Shown: positions 22,799-35,120 of the stretch, piece by piece
How positions within the stretch are numbered: position 1 is the stretch's first letter
Layout of the letters: each line of letters starts with the position of its first letter
Origin: Oenanthe sinensis
Taxonomy: Eukaryota > Streptophyta > Magnoliopsida > Apiales > Apiaceae
Assembly: GCA_028671895.1 (NCBI GenBank)
Contig: JAPMAC010000231.1
Location: 5,048,001 to 5,112,000, forward strand
Direction: 5' to 3'
DNA length: 64,000 bases
Program-made: the position numbers and the translations under genes
Notes under the pieces: model-generated
What the model saw: the letters and a program-made list of their open reading frames with translations, nothing else
Databases searched by the model: none
Told to the model about the DNA's origin: nothing

Positions 22799-24449
22799 CT
22801 GTTACTCTTATTTGATTTCATTTGATAATAATAAAGTATTTATGTTACGGGCTTAATCTATTTGAAGTGTATTAAATAAAATATTCCATAATTTAGAGCA
22901 AAGCTTCTAGAATTATAATGAGATTGTAATAATGAGATCTAGAAGATAATAGCTTTAGACTTAAACAGTTCCTGATCATAGGATAACTAATTGGAAATTG
23001 GTAAATCCGTAAAGATCAGTACATACTATGCTAGCTCTCTTAGGAGGATGTCTGTTCTCATAGACATTTGTGTGGTGACACTATAGCTAGTATGTAGGTG
23101 CTTATTAAGGAATAAGTTCACTGAACATGACTCGATAAGTAGAACAACTAATGGAGTTTACTCACGTACAGTTGTTTATTAAGTACATGACTCGATACAG
23201 TTGTTTATTAAGTAAATAGTTGTACAAGTATCCTTAGACTTGAGATCGTTAGAGTAATCTCGTACATAATGATTTATGCTTTGGTTTAGTCCTTAGTCTC
23301 TAGGACATTCATTAGGTCCATTCTGGGCATAGTGATATGTGTATGGATATAGTTAACGGATCAATAAAGGATCTGCCCCTTCCAGTAAAGGAAGTGAATA
23401 TCCTATGTTATTCTTAGATATGCAAGTTCAGGAATCTCTAGCCATAGTGAATGAAATTAGAAAGAGTTTCTAATTTGCATTAAAAGGAACTTTGCATTAT
23501 GAATAAGAAATCATATGATTAAATTAGATAGGCTTGACACGAGTTCCATGCCTTGTATTTAATCGGGATATTGAAGGGTAGAAGGAATTAATTGTACGGT
23601 AACTAATTACTGACAGGTTCTAAGTATTCTAAGCAATGATTTCGTATTATTTGGATAGTCGCGATATGTTGAGAAGCATCACTCACGATGTAGAATAAAT
23701 ATAATTAATCAGATTAATTATATTTAATGAATTAATAGAATTCATATAAATAATAAATAAAATGTTTATTATTATTTATTTCTACTACCGGCTTAATATT
23801 GAACCTAAAGAGTCACACCATAAAAAAGATTAAATTATAGATGAAGGAATAATTAATAATAGCTAGTCATTATTTATTTATGAAATAAATAATTACTTAG
23901 CAAATTTTATAAATTAATTAAATGAGATTTAATTGATTATAAATTATTTAAGATAAGATCTTAATATTATTAATTAAATATTTAATTAAAGTAATTAAAT
24001 ATGAAGAGAGAATAATTTTCTAAAAGAGTTTAGAAAAAAGAATTAATGATTAAAATAGTTTTAATCATTAACTAATTAATTAATAAGATTAATTAATTAA
24101 AAAAGGAATTAATAATAAGATATTTATAGAAAATATCTCAGCTGAGATATTTGCCTATAAATATAGGATTATAAATCCTAATTTTGGTGAGAAATATTTT
24201 AAAAGGGAGGCAACCCTAATTTCCTCTCTAGCCTCCTCCTTCATCTTTTAGTTTGATTCTTGGTGGATATCTTTAGAGCACTCCACACTTGAGGGGTGAT
24301 TGCAAGGATTGAAGAACAAGATCTTCTCTAGCTGTTGCCGGAAAGCAATCGAAGTATTCTTCAATTTATAAAATAGTTTTTGTATCTATATGTATGTATA
24401 CATAGGAATATATGCAAATAAATGTTATTCAATGCTTCCGCTAGTGCAT
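22799..24449 (+). mobile_element. Probable solo LTR inside D (ends unresolved)
   Basis: A 1.6-kb AT-rich block separates two env-like coding pieces of D. Read on the + strand it looks like an LTR: TGTTACTC at one end, CCTATAAATATAGG TATA-type box near 24153, CT-rich leader, CACTCCACACTTGAGGGG, and GCTTCCGCTAGTGCA at the other end. No PBS, PPT or pol is present. I could not find a matching target duplication, so both ends are provisional. Confidence 0.5.
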
Positions 24450-25000
24450 AAATTCCTCCAATAGTTTGGCTTATATTCTTCAGTGTTTATCATCAATAAT
24501 CTTTCATTATTCTTCTTCTCATTTATAATGCCTTCTAGAATCTTTACCCATCTGGAAGTGACTTCATTTTCATCATTGAGAAGATACAAAACATGTTCAA
24601 GTTCTTTTGAGGCCTTGTGAATACGATCTTCTTCAGAAATTTTTAATACTCTTCCATCTTCCAAGAAATATATCAGATTTTCTTTTGCTTGAGCACCATC
24701 AAAGATATCCTTCACTATGTTTACATATTTTAATTTGTCCAAATGTTTTTGTGACAAATATTTTTCAGGCTTATCTTTTAATGAAAAAAGATCTATGAAA
24801 ATGTTGGCTTCACCCCTGTAGACTTTGGCATGTGAATCTCCAATACCACCCTTGTTTTTACCAAGTCTGGCATTGAGAGTCAGAGTTTGAGTTTTGGTCC
24901 ATAGAAGATCAGACCTTTTCTTTCTGATCAGAGATTGATGTTGTTCTTCTTCTTCATCATCAAAGCTAGACCCACCTATGAGAAATTTGGTTCCTGACAT
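24425..25000 (-). pseudogene. Env-like gene of D, charged segment
   Basis: A 191-codon frame opening MSGTKFLIGGSSFDDEEEEQ. It has AKVYRGEANIFIDLFSLKD, a segment around YFLEDGRVLKISEEDRIHKA, then a Lys/Glu-rich helix and NTEEYKPNYWRN, where the inserted block cuts it. No enzymatic motif or membrane segment. The last residues (LCTSGSIE) are read from the inserted sequence. Confidence 0.55.
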
Positions 25001-25060
25001 AGTGAGAGGAGATTTTGGTTTAGCTGCAACTTTTTACTGGTTCCTTGATGTTGACCTAGT

Positions 25061-25477
25061 TTAGATTTCTGAAGTAGGCTTTGATTGAGCAATTGTCTTA
25101 GGAGTATCAAGAGATTTGGCTTGGACATGCATAGATGTAATTTCTTTTTGTTGAGTAGATGCCTTCCTTTGAATTAGAGCTTTCTTCACATATTTTCTCT
25201 TTTTCTTCTGAACTTGAGCATTATCAGTACCAGATTTATTCAATTCTTCCTCAACAACAATTGGATCCATTCCTGGATTTTCTTTTTCAAATAACTTTCT
25301 TGCGAGTTCTGCATCCTTTAAGTTTTCCGCTTCTATCTTTCCAGGATTATGTTCTTCTTCAAGCCTATTTGCTAATTCCATGTCAGCTTCCATCAGAGTT
25401 TGCTTCTTATCAGAGTTTGTTGTCTTCAGAGTTTGTGAGGTTATCAGAGTCTGTCCAATTAGATTTTGCTGCTTCAA
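25061..25477 (-). pseudogene. Env-like gene of D, segment with AAACTCTGA motifs
   Basis: A 138-codon frame rich in Lys, Glu and Gln. Near its start the DNA word AAACTCTGA occurs several times and is read as QTL in one phase and NSD in another (QTLITSQTLKTTNSDKKQTL). The rest has MELANRLEEEHNPG and ELARKLFEKENPG, a degenerate internal duplication, and a basic KKKRKYVKKA stretch resembling a nuclear localisation signal. Confidence 0.55.
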
Positions 25478-26258
25478 ATTTTGTTTCTCATCCTTATGAC
25501 TCCCTTGATCTTCATCATCAGGTTTGTCAAATTTTTGTACAACATCCTCCTTGCATTTGTCTTAACCTTCTGCCCCTTTCTAACATCATTACCCTTTCTA
25601 ACTGTGAGAATTTCAACAATTATGTGTAGCATACTCTGCATAGAATTGACAGAAGTAGAGAGATTATCAACTTTGGATTCCAATGCATCCTATTTTGCAG
25701 AAACATTCTTCAATTTAGTTCCAATGCATGTTGAGAAGTAGTGACAGAAGTCTGTACAGAGGCAGTAGTTTTGCTAATGGATTCCTTCAAATCACAAACT
25801 TCATTGTGAAGTCCCTTGGACAACATAGTAGTAGCCTTTAAAATTGTTTTCATCTCCTCAGAGTTTATTTCCTTATCAGCATTTTTGATCAATTCATGAA
25901 CATGTGGCCAGGAGATTTCTTCATTTGAAAATTTCCAAGACATGTCCCCGACCTTTTATCTGTGAGAGGTGATCAATTCTTCATTTGATGGTCCTACTTT
26001 TGAACTGAAATCCATCTTGACTCCTTCTGCATCTAGAGCAGCTTCAATTACCCCTTTGAGATTTTCCACCACCATATAATCAGGATAATCCATCATTAAT
26101 CTTTCATGTGCATCATGTAAATTGACAGGCCACCTTTTTGAGTTGTACCTTTGTGTGTAGGGGATTGACAGATCTGTGACTTCTTCATCAACAAAAATTG
26201 GCTCATCAGAGTCTGTGTCCTCCCCATCAGAGTTTATGACTTGATTAGAGTTTGGCAA
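25474..26258 (-). pseudogene. Env-like gene of D, middle segments
   Basis: Three short frames (26258-25956, 25943-25710, 25683-25474) that look like one gene broken by stops: DTDSDEPIFVDEEVTD, YNSKRWPVNLHDAHERL, then MSWKFSNEEISWPHVHELI and a coiled-coil-like stretch, then VNSMQSMLHIIVEILTVRKGN. H has similar helical text at 36510-37076. Function unknown. Confidence 0.5.
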
Positions 26259-26355
26259 AGCATCAGAGTTTGCAGTGACAGATAAACTCTGAATACCTAC
26301 AAAAGTAACAGAACATCCTAAATCACTCTGATTTTTTTAAAGTAATCTCATTGCT

Positions 26356-27242
26356 TCACACTTCACACATATCATAACTTTTAATAGTTAGATTTTGCTC
26401 ACTAGAAGTAACTAAATTCTTTCTCATTTCTACCTCTCTTTTTGCCAGATTCAATATCTGCCTCTCATTATTAATTATGTTTTTCACACATTTTACCTCA
26501 TTCTCACATGAAAAGTTCAAATCACAGTGTCCTACACAAATAAGAGGTGGCTGAGAAAGGAGGTTTGTAGTCACATGAATAGGGGTACCCTTTTCAGGAC
26601 TATTCATGATCATTCCAGTAGTTAAAAAAGGAAAGGTAAAATCTGAACTTATACTATCAGAGAATGTAAATTCTGGAAAAAAAAGTCAGAGTTTATACCT
26701 TGAGTATTTGTTGATGTGGAAGGAGTCTCCATTGGCTATGCAGAAAGTGGTTGCACCATGATTGCATCATAGATTTCCATTGGAATTGTCTCAGAGTTTG
26801 TATCACCAGCATCAGGAGAATCTTCTTTTATTGATTGTGTGTCTGCATCCAAACTTTGATTGGATGGTTCTTGTGGGGCAGGGGCCATAACAAGTTCTTC
26901 AACCCTTTGAGTTGAAGGTTCTTGTGGGTTGTACCCCTGATTCCTACTGGATTCATCTGCTTCATCTTCATTGGTTGCTGTTCCTGGCCCTTCAAGGACT
27001 GCTACCTTACTTTGAGAGGCAGGTTCTTGTGTGTCCTGGCAAAAAGAAAGTTGTTTCTTCTTCCTTATAAATTGCTTTGAATTTGGAGAGACTGAAGATG
27101 ATTGAGATTTTTTTGCCTCCATTTTCTTTCTAACTTCTTCAGCCAGGTCCTTCACCCTTTCATAAGATATTTCCTTGGTTATTTGCTTAGGTGAATGAAC
27201 AGGAGAGTCAGATATTTTCACAAGAACTGCTTCACTTGGCAT
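26356..27242 (-). pseudogene. Env-like gene of D, proline/serine-rich linker
   Basis: Frames 27242-26736 and 26613-26356. The first has SPVHSPKQITKEISYERVKDLAEEVRKKMEAKK and repeated QEPS blocks (TQEPASQS, PQEPSTQR, PQEPSNQS), a low-complexity linker like that of F. The second has a short CDLNFSCENEV stretch. Between them and after them lie further CAGAGTTT words. Confidence 0.5.
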
Positions 27243-27571
27243 TTATTCACTATTATAGGTTTTCCCTAATTTATTGTCACTTAGTGAAAGAGTCTTGATT
27301 TGATGTATATGCAAGTCTGTCGTATCTATCTATTTTTCAGACTTGTTTCCATTATTTATTGTAAAACTTTTAGAACTGTGTGGTTCAGGTTGTTCATCAA
27401 CATTCATTTCAGCCAATTCATCATTTTTTCTCTGTTGGCATTTTCATCATCACCATCAACCTCAATTCCACCGATGTTACTGTTTATTTGGTCAGGCAAT
27501 GCAGATTCACCAGACTTCATAACAGCATCAGAGATTAGCATTGCATCAGAGATTAGATCTTGAGGTTTTGG

Positions 27572-27856
27572 CTAATCAGAGATTAGGACATCAGAGTTTA
27601 GTAATTTTTCAGAGTTTATTATTTCATCAGAGTTTAACTCTTTAGTGTTTGCAGCATCAGAGATTTCAGCTTTGACTAATCTTTTCCTCTTCTTTTTCAG
27701 TTCAGGCATTGGATTTACTATGAATGGCTTCATAAAAGGTGTAGGAGGAATCTTAGAAGCCTTCTTAATAATCTTCCTCTCAGGAAAAACCAACCCTTCA
27801 TCAGAATCTGTATTTTCATCAATTAATTTCCTTTTCTTAGGAGAAGATTCTTTCAC
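27572..27856 (-). pseudogene. Env-like gene of D, basic linker with NSD repeats
   Basis: 94 codons. Basic stretches (SPKKRKLID, ELKKKRKRLVKAE) resemble bipartite nuclear signals. The end is made of AAACTCTGA-derived peptides: KELNSDEIINSEKLLNSDVL. It corresponds to the SID/STDN linker of F near 56100-56250. Confidence 0.55.
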
Positions 27857-28059
27857 TGATTTTCCCTTCCTTTTACTTGTGCCTCGTTAAAAGGTTTGTT
27901 TTACAACTATAGTCTTTTGGGAGACTATAGAGGTTGGCAATTGTGTTTGGGAATCAGTGTTTAGTGGGTGGCTTGGGTTAGAATAAAAGGGTGCTAAACT
28001 CTGATCCATAGCCACAGAAAGAAAATCCCTTCCATACATGGTAGGAATTCTCTAATTTA

Positions 28060-28820
28060 AGAGAAGCCTAACCCATATGGGATAAAAGAGAGGAGATAGA
28101 TAACCTTTCTTTGCATCTTTCCTAGCTAAGTCAGCAAAATTTCTCTTGTTCATGCTAACACTAGCTAAACTTTGATCATTCTCAAAATTTACATTAGGCA
28201 ATAAATGGCTAAAAATCAATTGTAAAAATCTAGCAAAATATATAGTATGTACATCATCATCTATTTTACTAGTTAATTGCCTAATTATTAAACAAGGAAA
28301 ATTAAAATTAAAATTGTGGGTCAGAGAATACCCAATTGCATCAAAATTGGTGCATTTGGCAGTGAAGGCCCTTGTGATGCAATCAAAGAAGAAGCTTCAT
28401 TCTCTAGAAGATTCGGCCTTGTCAAACTACCCAATTTAGATAGGTTGTCATCATAGCCCATTGCTCTAAAGAATTCTTTAATTTGTTCATCATTCACCAA
28501 CTCGTCATATACAACCACTTTTGGAAGATGAAGGGCATGTCTCGCCATAGCAAGAGTGATAGAAAATTTTATATTGCATTGAAATGTGATGATAGGCTCT
28601 TCATCATCACCATCATTATTAACTTTGCCGAAGACCAAATTTTTATGAGAGATTGAGTAGAGAAGTTTGTGGGTTTCTGTAGTGCATATCCATTATTGTT
28701 GTTCTGCAGAAAATTTTGAATAACATAAAAATCCTGAGGAGCTTTAGTTTTATTCAAGAGAGATATATAGTTTGTAGTAGAAAAAGAGTAGTTTTGGAAT
28801 GTAAGACCTTTGGATGCCAT
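28060..28820 (-). pseudogene. Env-like gene of D, conserved N-terminal domain
   Basis: Starts MASKGLTFQNYSFSTTNYISLL and passes by frameshift near 28600 into VFGKVNNDGDDEEPIITFQCN, VKDELV-type text, IKEFFRAMGYDDNLSKLGSL and, further on, IYFARFLQLIFSHLLPNVNF. Same layout as F 57815-57000, E and H. At least one frameshift and several stops. Confidence 0.7.
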
Positions 28821-29345
28821 TGGAAAACAGAGATTTGCAGGTTTAAAAAATTAGGGTTTATATGAAATAAGATAGAAATATTAGATGAAGATGAATAATT
28901 CAAAGTGAAAATAAGAATTAAACCATTCCCTCTCATTTGCATATACTCTGTAATGGGACACATGGCAAAAAATTATTGGAAGAGTAATGAGTAGTGCAAT
29001 TCTCAAAATACAGCAAGTGTGTGTGTATCTGTGTATAAATATAAAACATTTTCTGTGACAAACATGTTCCCTATGATTAGTCCAATCAGAAAGTAGCTCA
29101 GAGTTTAACATGTAACAGAGTTTAGTGCAAAACAGATTTTAACATGTAATCAGAGTTTAAAATAAACAGAGTTTCACATATAATCAGTGTTTATAGTAAT
29201 CAGAGTTTAAATTATCTGTCAGAGTTTACCATATGCTCTGATAGAGTTTACCATAAACACTGATAACTTAAGATCAGAGATTAGATGTTCCAATGATTAG
29301 AGTTTACTCCATTTCCATCAGAGTTTGTCATATACTCTGATTGTC
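28821..29345 (-). repeat. Pol-env spacer of D with CAGAGTTT array
   Basis: Noncoding. From about 29095 to 29345 the + strand word CAGAGTTT (or one-base variants) recurs roughly every 15-30 bp, some ten times. This is the same word as in the D LTR and coding linkers. The spacer between pol and env-like genes of E and F carries an equivalent array of a different word. Confidence 0.8.
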
Positions 29346-29347
29346 TG

Positions 29348-29647
29348 CTATTTGCCATCTGAAGTTGATCCACTTATCACCATTCCTAATTCAGAAACCA
29401 ATCTTGTAAAATTTGCTTCACACAGTGGCTTAGTGAATATATCTGCTAACTGTTGATCTGAGGGAACAAAATGCATTTCAATTGTTCCTTCCAAGACATA
29501 TGCCTTTATGAAGTGATATTTGATACTGATGTGCTTTGTCAGAGAATGTTGAACTGGATTTCCTGTCATTACAATAGCGCTTTGATTATCACAATAAATA
29601 GGAATTTTACAAAAGTTCAAACCATAATCTAACAGTTGATTTTTCAT
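29348..29647 (-). pseudogene. RNase H of D, C-terminal part
   Basis: 99 codons: LDYGLNFCKIPIYCDNQSAIV with a catalytic Asp, HSLTKHISIKYHFIKA, LADIFTKPL and VSELGMV. Upstream, in other frames, the - strand reads on through 29930 (SDADYAG-type and YIVA-type segments) with one or more stops. Confidence 0.85.
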
Positions 29648-30471
29648 CCATAAGATATGTGCACAACAGCTTCTTGCAACTATATATTCAGCTTCTGATG
29701 TAGATGTTGAGATTGATTTCTGTTTCTTACTGAACCATGAGACAATTCTTCCTCCTAAGAATTGACAACTGCCACTTGTACTTTTCCTATCAATTTTGCA
29801 TCCTGCATAGTCAGAATCTAACTATCCTATTAATTTAAAATCAGACTCTCTAGGATACCATAAGCCAAGATTAATGGTGCCTATGAGGTATCTGAAAATT
29901 CTCTTGACAATAATCAAATGTGGTTCCCTTGGATTTGCCTAAAATCTAGCAGATAGACAGGTTGCAAACATGATGTCTGTTCTACTTGCAGTCAAATAGA
30001 GTAGATAACCAATCATGCCTCTGTATGCTGTAATATCAACAGGTTCTCCAGTGTCTTGATCAAGCTTTGTTGCAGTAGCCATTGGAGTTATAGCAGATGC
30101 AGAGTCTTGCATTTGGAATTTAGTGAGTAGATTCTTTGTATATTTAGACTGATTTATGAAAATTCCTTCCTCAGTCTGTTTCACTTGTAACCCTAGAAAA
30201 TAACTCAATTCTCCCATCATGCTCATTTAATATCTAGACTGCATTAGCTTTGAAAATCTTTTACAGAGTTTTTCATTAGTGGAACCAAATATAATATCAT
30301 CAACATATATTTATACCAATTATAAATCCTTACCTTGAGTTCTATAAAATAAGGTTTTATCAATTGTACATTTAGTAAAACCACTTTCAAGTAAAAATTG
30401 AGCCAGAGTTTCATACCAGGCTCTTGGTGCTTGCTTGAGTCAATATAAGGCTTTATCCAGTCAATAGACAT
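29648..30471 (-). pseudogene. RT palm/thumb of D
   Basis: Broken into frames. 30226-29939 reads MGELSYFLGLQVKQTEEGIFINQSKY, TPMATATKLDQDTGE and GYLLYLTASRTDIMFATCLSARF. The catalytic YVDD codons are present at about 30296-30307, preceded by a TAA that corresponds to a CAA glutamine in F. Frameshifts near 30240 and 30460 separate it from the N-terminal part. Confidence 0.85.
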
Positions 30472-30851
30472 GATTTGACAAAGCCAGGTAGTTGTTCAAC
30501 ATAAACTTCTTCTTCAAGTTCTCGATTTAAAAATGCACTTTTAACATCCATCTGGTAGACTTTGAATTTCTTGTGTGCAGCATAACCAAGAAAAATTCTG
30601 ATTGCTTCAAGTTTAGCTTCTGGTGCAAAGGTTTCATCATAATCAATACCTTTCTGTTGAGAATAACCTTTAGCAACTAGTCTTGCTTTGTTCCTTGTAA
30701 TTATTCCATCAGAGTCTGCCTTATTTCTAAACACCCATTTTGTGCCAACAACTGATCTATTCTTTGGCCTTGGAACTAGGGTCCAAACTTCATTTCTTTC
30801 AAACTCATTTAATTCTTCCTGCATTTCAGTAACCCAATCTTCATCCTTCAA
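30453..30851 (-). pseudogene. RT N-terminal part of D
   Basis: 132 codons: W..EMQEELNEFERNEVWTLVPRP, VGTKWVFRNKADSDG, ARLVAKGYSQQKGIDYDETFAP, and QMDVKSAFLNRELEEEVYVEQ with the first catalytic Asp. Loses frame at LPGFVK. Confidence 0.9.
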
Positions 30852-31537
30852 AGCATTTTCAACCTTCTTTGGTTCTGTTTGAGAAAGAAAACTATGAAAT
30901 AGACCTTCATTCTGAGTAGTTTTTCTTATTTGGACTCCACTTTCTAGATCACCAATAATTAAATCAGGTGTGTGATCTTTGGTCCATTTTCTTAGATGTG
31001 GAAAATTTCTTGAACTAGATGATTCCCCATGATTTGTGCCTTTATAGAATGATTCTTATATAAATGTTAATCATCCCCCTGAAGATGTTCTTCCATCAGT
31101 GTTTGATGTCTCAGAGTTTATGTACTCAGAGTTTGAATAATTAGAGTTTGAGTTATCAGTGTTTGTGGTTTCAGAGTTTGATTGATCAGAGTTTAGAGTT
31201 TCAGAGTTTGGTCAGACTCTGATATTTCAACAATAGTGGTTTGTTCTCCAGTATCAATAATTTGTTGAAGTTATTCCCCCTCAACATGTGCAGAATCTTC
31301 AATTTCTATTTCAATTGTTTCTAAATCAGAATGTAAGGGATCAGTGTTTAACTCATCAGAGTTTAGTTCAACAATGTTTAACTCATCAGAATTTGGTTCA
31401 ACAGAGTTTGTGTTCTGCAATTCATTCTCAAATCTCAGAGTTTCCTGAGCATCTTCATCATGTAATCCAACTATTTTTCCTTCATCAAAAGAGACATTAA
31501 TAGATTCCATGACTGTCCTTGTCCTAAGATTAAACAC
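30852..31537 (-). pseudogene. Integrase-RT linker of D
   Basis: The frame 31537-31271 starts in the integrase tail (LRTRTVMESINVSFDEGKI) and turns into repeats NSDELN, VELNSDELNTD, produced by AAACTCTGA words. Between 31080 and 31230 the same word continues outside the open frame. Upstream of RT some 400 bp of linker remain without an open frame. Confidence 0.75.
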
Positions 31538-32328
31538 TTTGAATGCCCTTGAAGAGGTTTTAGAAGTTGTGGCATAACCAATAAAAATTCCTTCATCTGC
31601 TTTAAGTTCAAACTTCTTTAATTATTCAGTATGTGTTTTGAGAATAAAACACTTGCTTTCAAAGATGTGAAAGTATTTAACATTTGGCTTTCTTCCCTTT
31701 AAAGTTTCATATGGAGTCATTCCATGTTTGTTTATCAAAGTGCAATTCTGAGTAATGCATGCAGTATTCACAGCTTCTGCCAAAAAATAAGTAGGTATTT
31801 TTGCCCTTCTAGCATTGTTCTGGTAGCTTTAATTAGAGTTCTGTTCTTTCTTTCAACTACATCATTTTGTTGAGGTGTGCCAGGTGCTAATAATTGTTTA
31901 ATAATTCCTTTTATTGAGTAGAATTCCTCCATTGCATAGTTCTTAAACTCTGTTCCATTGTCACTCCTTAAATTCTTTACCTTGTGTGGTGATCCATTTT
32001 CAATCATTGCAATATGATCAAAAATTATCTCTGCAGTTTCATCCTTTTTATGCAAAAAGTACACCCAGTTAAATCTATTATAATCATCAACTATCACCAG
32101 AGTATATTTCTTCTTTCCAATGGACATAATGTTGACAGGACCTAATAAATCAAGATGCAATAGATGAAAAGGTTGATCAATAGAATTTTTAGTTTTGCTC
32201 TTGAAAGATGTTTTCTTTTGTTTGGCCTTTTGACATGAATCACAGAGTCCATCATGATGAAATTGAACTTTTGTAAGACCTCTAACTAGATCATTTTTCA
32301 CCAATTCATTAATGTTTCCAAAGTTCAA
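31538..32328 (-). pseudogene. Integrase of D
   Basis: The frame 32328-31768 (186 codons) has the finger end GLCDSCQKAKQKKTSF, HLDLLGPVNIMSIGKKK with the first Asp, VIVDDYNRFNWVYFLHKKDE, LRSDNGTEFKN with the second Asp and DVVERKNRTL with the catalytic Glu. The HHCC His pair lies just upstream (HKKLCHLNF), after a TGA that replaces a Trp codon. The C-terminal end to 31538 carries stops. Confidence 0.9.
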
Positions 32329-32346
32329 ATGACATAGCTTTTTGTG

Positions 32347-32769
32347 TCATTTCCAGCTTTCCAAGGATGATGCCTTTCCAAGTAGACAAGTTAAAGGACC
32401 ATCAGAGTTTACATCCAAGCTAGCTTCAAATAAGTTGTTATGTCTATGACCAATAAGAACTACTTTTCCATTCTTCTTGCTTTTCACTTCACAATGAGTT
32501 CTATGAAATTCCACAGAATAACCTTTGTCTATCATTTGACTCACACTTAACAGATTATGCTTGAGTCCTTCAACCAGAGCTACATTTTCAATGATGACAT
32601 TTCCAATAACAATATTGTCATATCCCAGTGTTCTTCCTATGTTGCCATCTCCATAAGATACTGCTGAGCCAACCTTCTCCTCAAACTCTGAAAGCAGGGA
32701 TTTGTTTCCTGTCATATATGTAGAACATCCACTATCAATCACTAGGATGTTTTTACTGTTTTCCTGCAA
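32347..32769 (-). pseudogene. Protease of D
   Basis: Aspartic protease start VIDSGCSTYMTGNKSLL (active DSG), then LGYDNIVIGNVIIENVALVEGLKHNLLSVSQMID, the standard copia run into integrase. Contains one NSD peptide from an AAACTCTGA word. It lies in another frame than the gag end before it, 14 bp downstream of the gag stop. Confidence 0.9.
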
Positions 32770-32783
32770 TCAGTAAATGCAAA

Positions 32784-33563
32784 TTAATTAGTAGGTTTGG
32801 GGACCCAAACTAGTTTAGGTCCTTTCTTTTGAAACTTGTTAACTCTTGCAGCATAAGAATTTTTATCAGAGTTTATGTTAATAGAGTTTACATGATCAGA
32901 GTTTGCATTTTCAGAGTTTATACTATCAGAGTTTACTTCTCTTTTATCAGATTTTATCACATAAATTTGTTTGACAGCATGTTTTGGAGATATATTCAGT
33001 TGAGGCAATGGTTCATAATAATTGTAATACAAATTATGATATTTTTTGCATGTATAAATAGAATGACACAAACTACCACAATGAAAACAGGGATTTTGTG
33101 GTCTATATCTAGTTTGTTTTCTAGCCTCTGAATTAGGTTTCTCAGGTTCCTTCTTTTTGTAATGTTTGCAGTCAATGGCAAGGTGATTTGAGTTACCACA
33201 ATTAAAGTAGGTTTTTCTAGGAGCACAAGGGATATACTTATAGTTATTCTCCTTAGTAATTCTTACTTTTCCATTTTTATTTCTTTTCACCTTTTTAGGT
33301 TTATCTTTATCAGTAACTGCCTTCAACTTTTCATTAAGTTGCTTCTTAGAAAGTAATCCTATATTGACAGGTTTATTCTCTGACACACTATTCTTTTTAC
33401 CTTTGTTATTATTAGAGCATTCACCAGATGTAGATTTCTTATCATTACTAGCTCTAACAAATTTTACAAGTTCACTCAATGTTCCTTTTGTGTGTGCTTT
33501 AGTGTGTCTTTCTTTATAAGATTCATAACCTAAGGCAAAAGTCCAATTCTTATTGGAAAGCAT
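32784..33563 (-). pseudogene. Gag C-terminal part of D, two zinc knuckles
   Basis: 259 codons. First knuckle FNCGNSNHLAIDC has Phe where the first Cys belongs; second, CFHCGSLCHSIYTC, is CCHC. Before them lies a basic RNKNGKVRITKENN segment, after them the AAACTCTGA-derived VNSDSINSENANSDHVNS. It ends GPKLVWVPKPTN and a stop, the same ending as gag of E and F. Confidence 0.85.
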
Positions 33564-35072
33564 TTGTTGGACTTTCTTGCCAGAGTTTGTCTAAACTCTG
33601 AAAGTCTCATTTTCCTTAGCTATCTCAGATTTCAAATATTCAACTTGAATTTCTAATTAAGTTTGCATGTGTATGGCATTTTCACAGTCTTTCTTAATGC
33701 TAATCATATTAGAATTTTCAGATTCAAGAAACTTATTCCTAGCAGTCAGAGTTTGTATCTCAGATTTTAATCTTTCATTTTCAAGAGACTGTGATTTAAA
33801 ACTAACATGTAATGATCTAAGGAAAGACTTTAATTCACAGATATTTTCAGTGTCAAAATTAAAGATAGAGTTTGGTACCTTGTCAGAGTTTTGGATGGGA
33901 GCATCAGAGTTTAACATGAGAGCATAGTTTGTTTCTTCTTTAGAATCTAAGGAATCCATCCAATCTTTCTTTGATGTGATGAATGCTTTTCCAGATTCCT
34001 TGCTTCTGCACTTAGTAGCAAAGTGCCTCATCTTGTTATACTTTTAACACTTAACCTTTGATTTGTCAAGAGTTTTTTATTTTCCATCTTTATCTTCTCT
34101 TTTCCTGAATCTGTCTTTCTTTTCTGGTTCTCTATGTTTTTTCTGATAATTACCTTGCTTCCTGTAATTTCTGTACTTCATCTTTTTGAAGCCTTTAACA
34201 ATCATGGAAACCATCTCCATTATGCCAGAATCTGAAATATCATCAGAGTTTACATCAGAATTTGCCTCAAACTCTGATTCACTATTTTCTTGGACAAATA
34301 CAGCTTTTCCTTTTCTTGCTGATGCCTTAAGGACTTTTTCAAGAGGTTATTCAATTTTGGCCTCAACATTCAAAGCAATAGATTTTGTCTTGCTACTTTT
34401 TCTGTTTCTTCTTTGCTGTAATTCCAAGTCATGAGGTTTTAATTTTCCATTGACTTCATCTAAAGACATCTCATCTAAATCACCAATGTCTCTTATCAAG
34501 GATGTCTACAGATCCCATTATTCAGGAAAAGCCCTTAGAAATTTGGTATTGGAATCTATATTGTTATATACTTTATCAACCAATGCTAAATTATTTAACA
34601 GAGTAAGAAATCTGTCATATATATCTGTGAGAGATTCATTATATTTTGCCTCAAAATATTCATATTCTTAAATTAGCACAGATCTTCTGTTCTTTTTTAT
34701 CTCCTTGGTTCCTTGGCATTGAACCTCTAGTGCATCCAAATTTTCTTTGGTAGTTTTATATGCCATTACCCTGTTAAACATCACAGAGTCAAGACTATTG
34801 TGCAGAATATTCCTTACCTTTGCATCCTTGAGGACTTCAAGTTTTTCTTCATTGGTCCATTCTTTCTTGTCTTTCAAGGAATCAGGGATTTGTCTTCCTT
34901 CCACAATTGTAGATCGCACTAGTTTGGTTGGTAGATATTGACCTGTATGGATTCTGTCTAAATAATCAGGATCAGTTACTTCCAGGAACATCATCATCTT
35001 CACCCTCCATGTAGGGTATTCAGTCTTCCTCAATATTGGAATCTTGATACTTTCATACTTGTTTCCAGACAT
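33564..35072 (-). pseudogene. Gag N-terminal part of D
   Basis: Starts at 35072 with MSGNKYESIKIPIL, 48 bp inside the LTR and just after the PBS. It reads WRVKMMMFLEVTDPDYLDRI, ILHNSLDSVMFNRVMAYKTTKENLDAL, then with stops LVDKVYNNIDSNTKFLRAFPE and DEMSLDEVNGKL (UBN2-type gag). The frame 34031-33657 holds a knuckle half (MRHFATKCRS) and a coiled coil (LRSLHVSFKSQSLENERLK). Confidence 0.85.
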
Positions 35073-35106
35073 GATTATATTAAATTTGAGTTGAAATTAA
35101 CAGCCT

Positions 35107-35118
35107 TCTCTGATACTA
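35107..35118 (-). other. Primer binding site of D
   Basis: On the - strand TTAGTATCAGAGAA lies two bases after the LTR end; it is one or two bases from the perfect TGGTATCAGAGC. Confidence 0.85.
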
Positions 35119-35120
35119 AT

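Noticed and set aside
25159..25741. Open frames of 156 and 91 codons on the + strand
   Set aside because: Antisense to the D env-like pieces, with no recognisable content.
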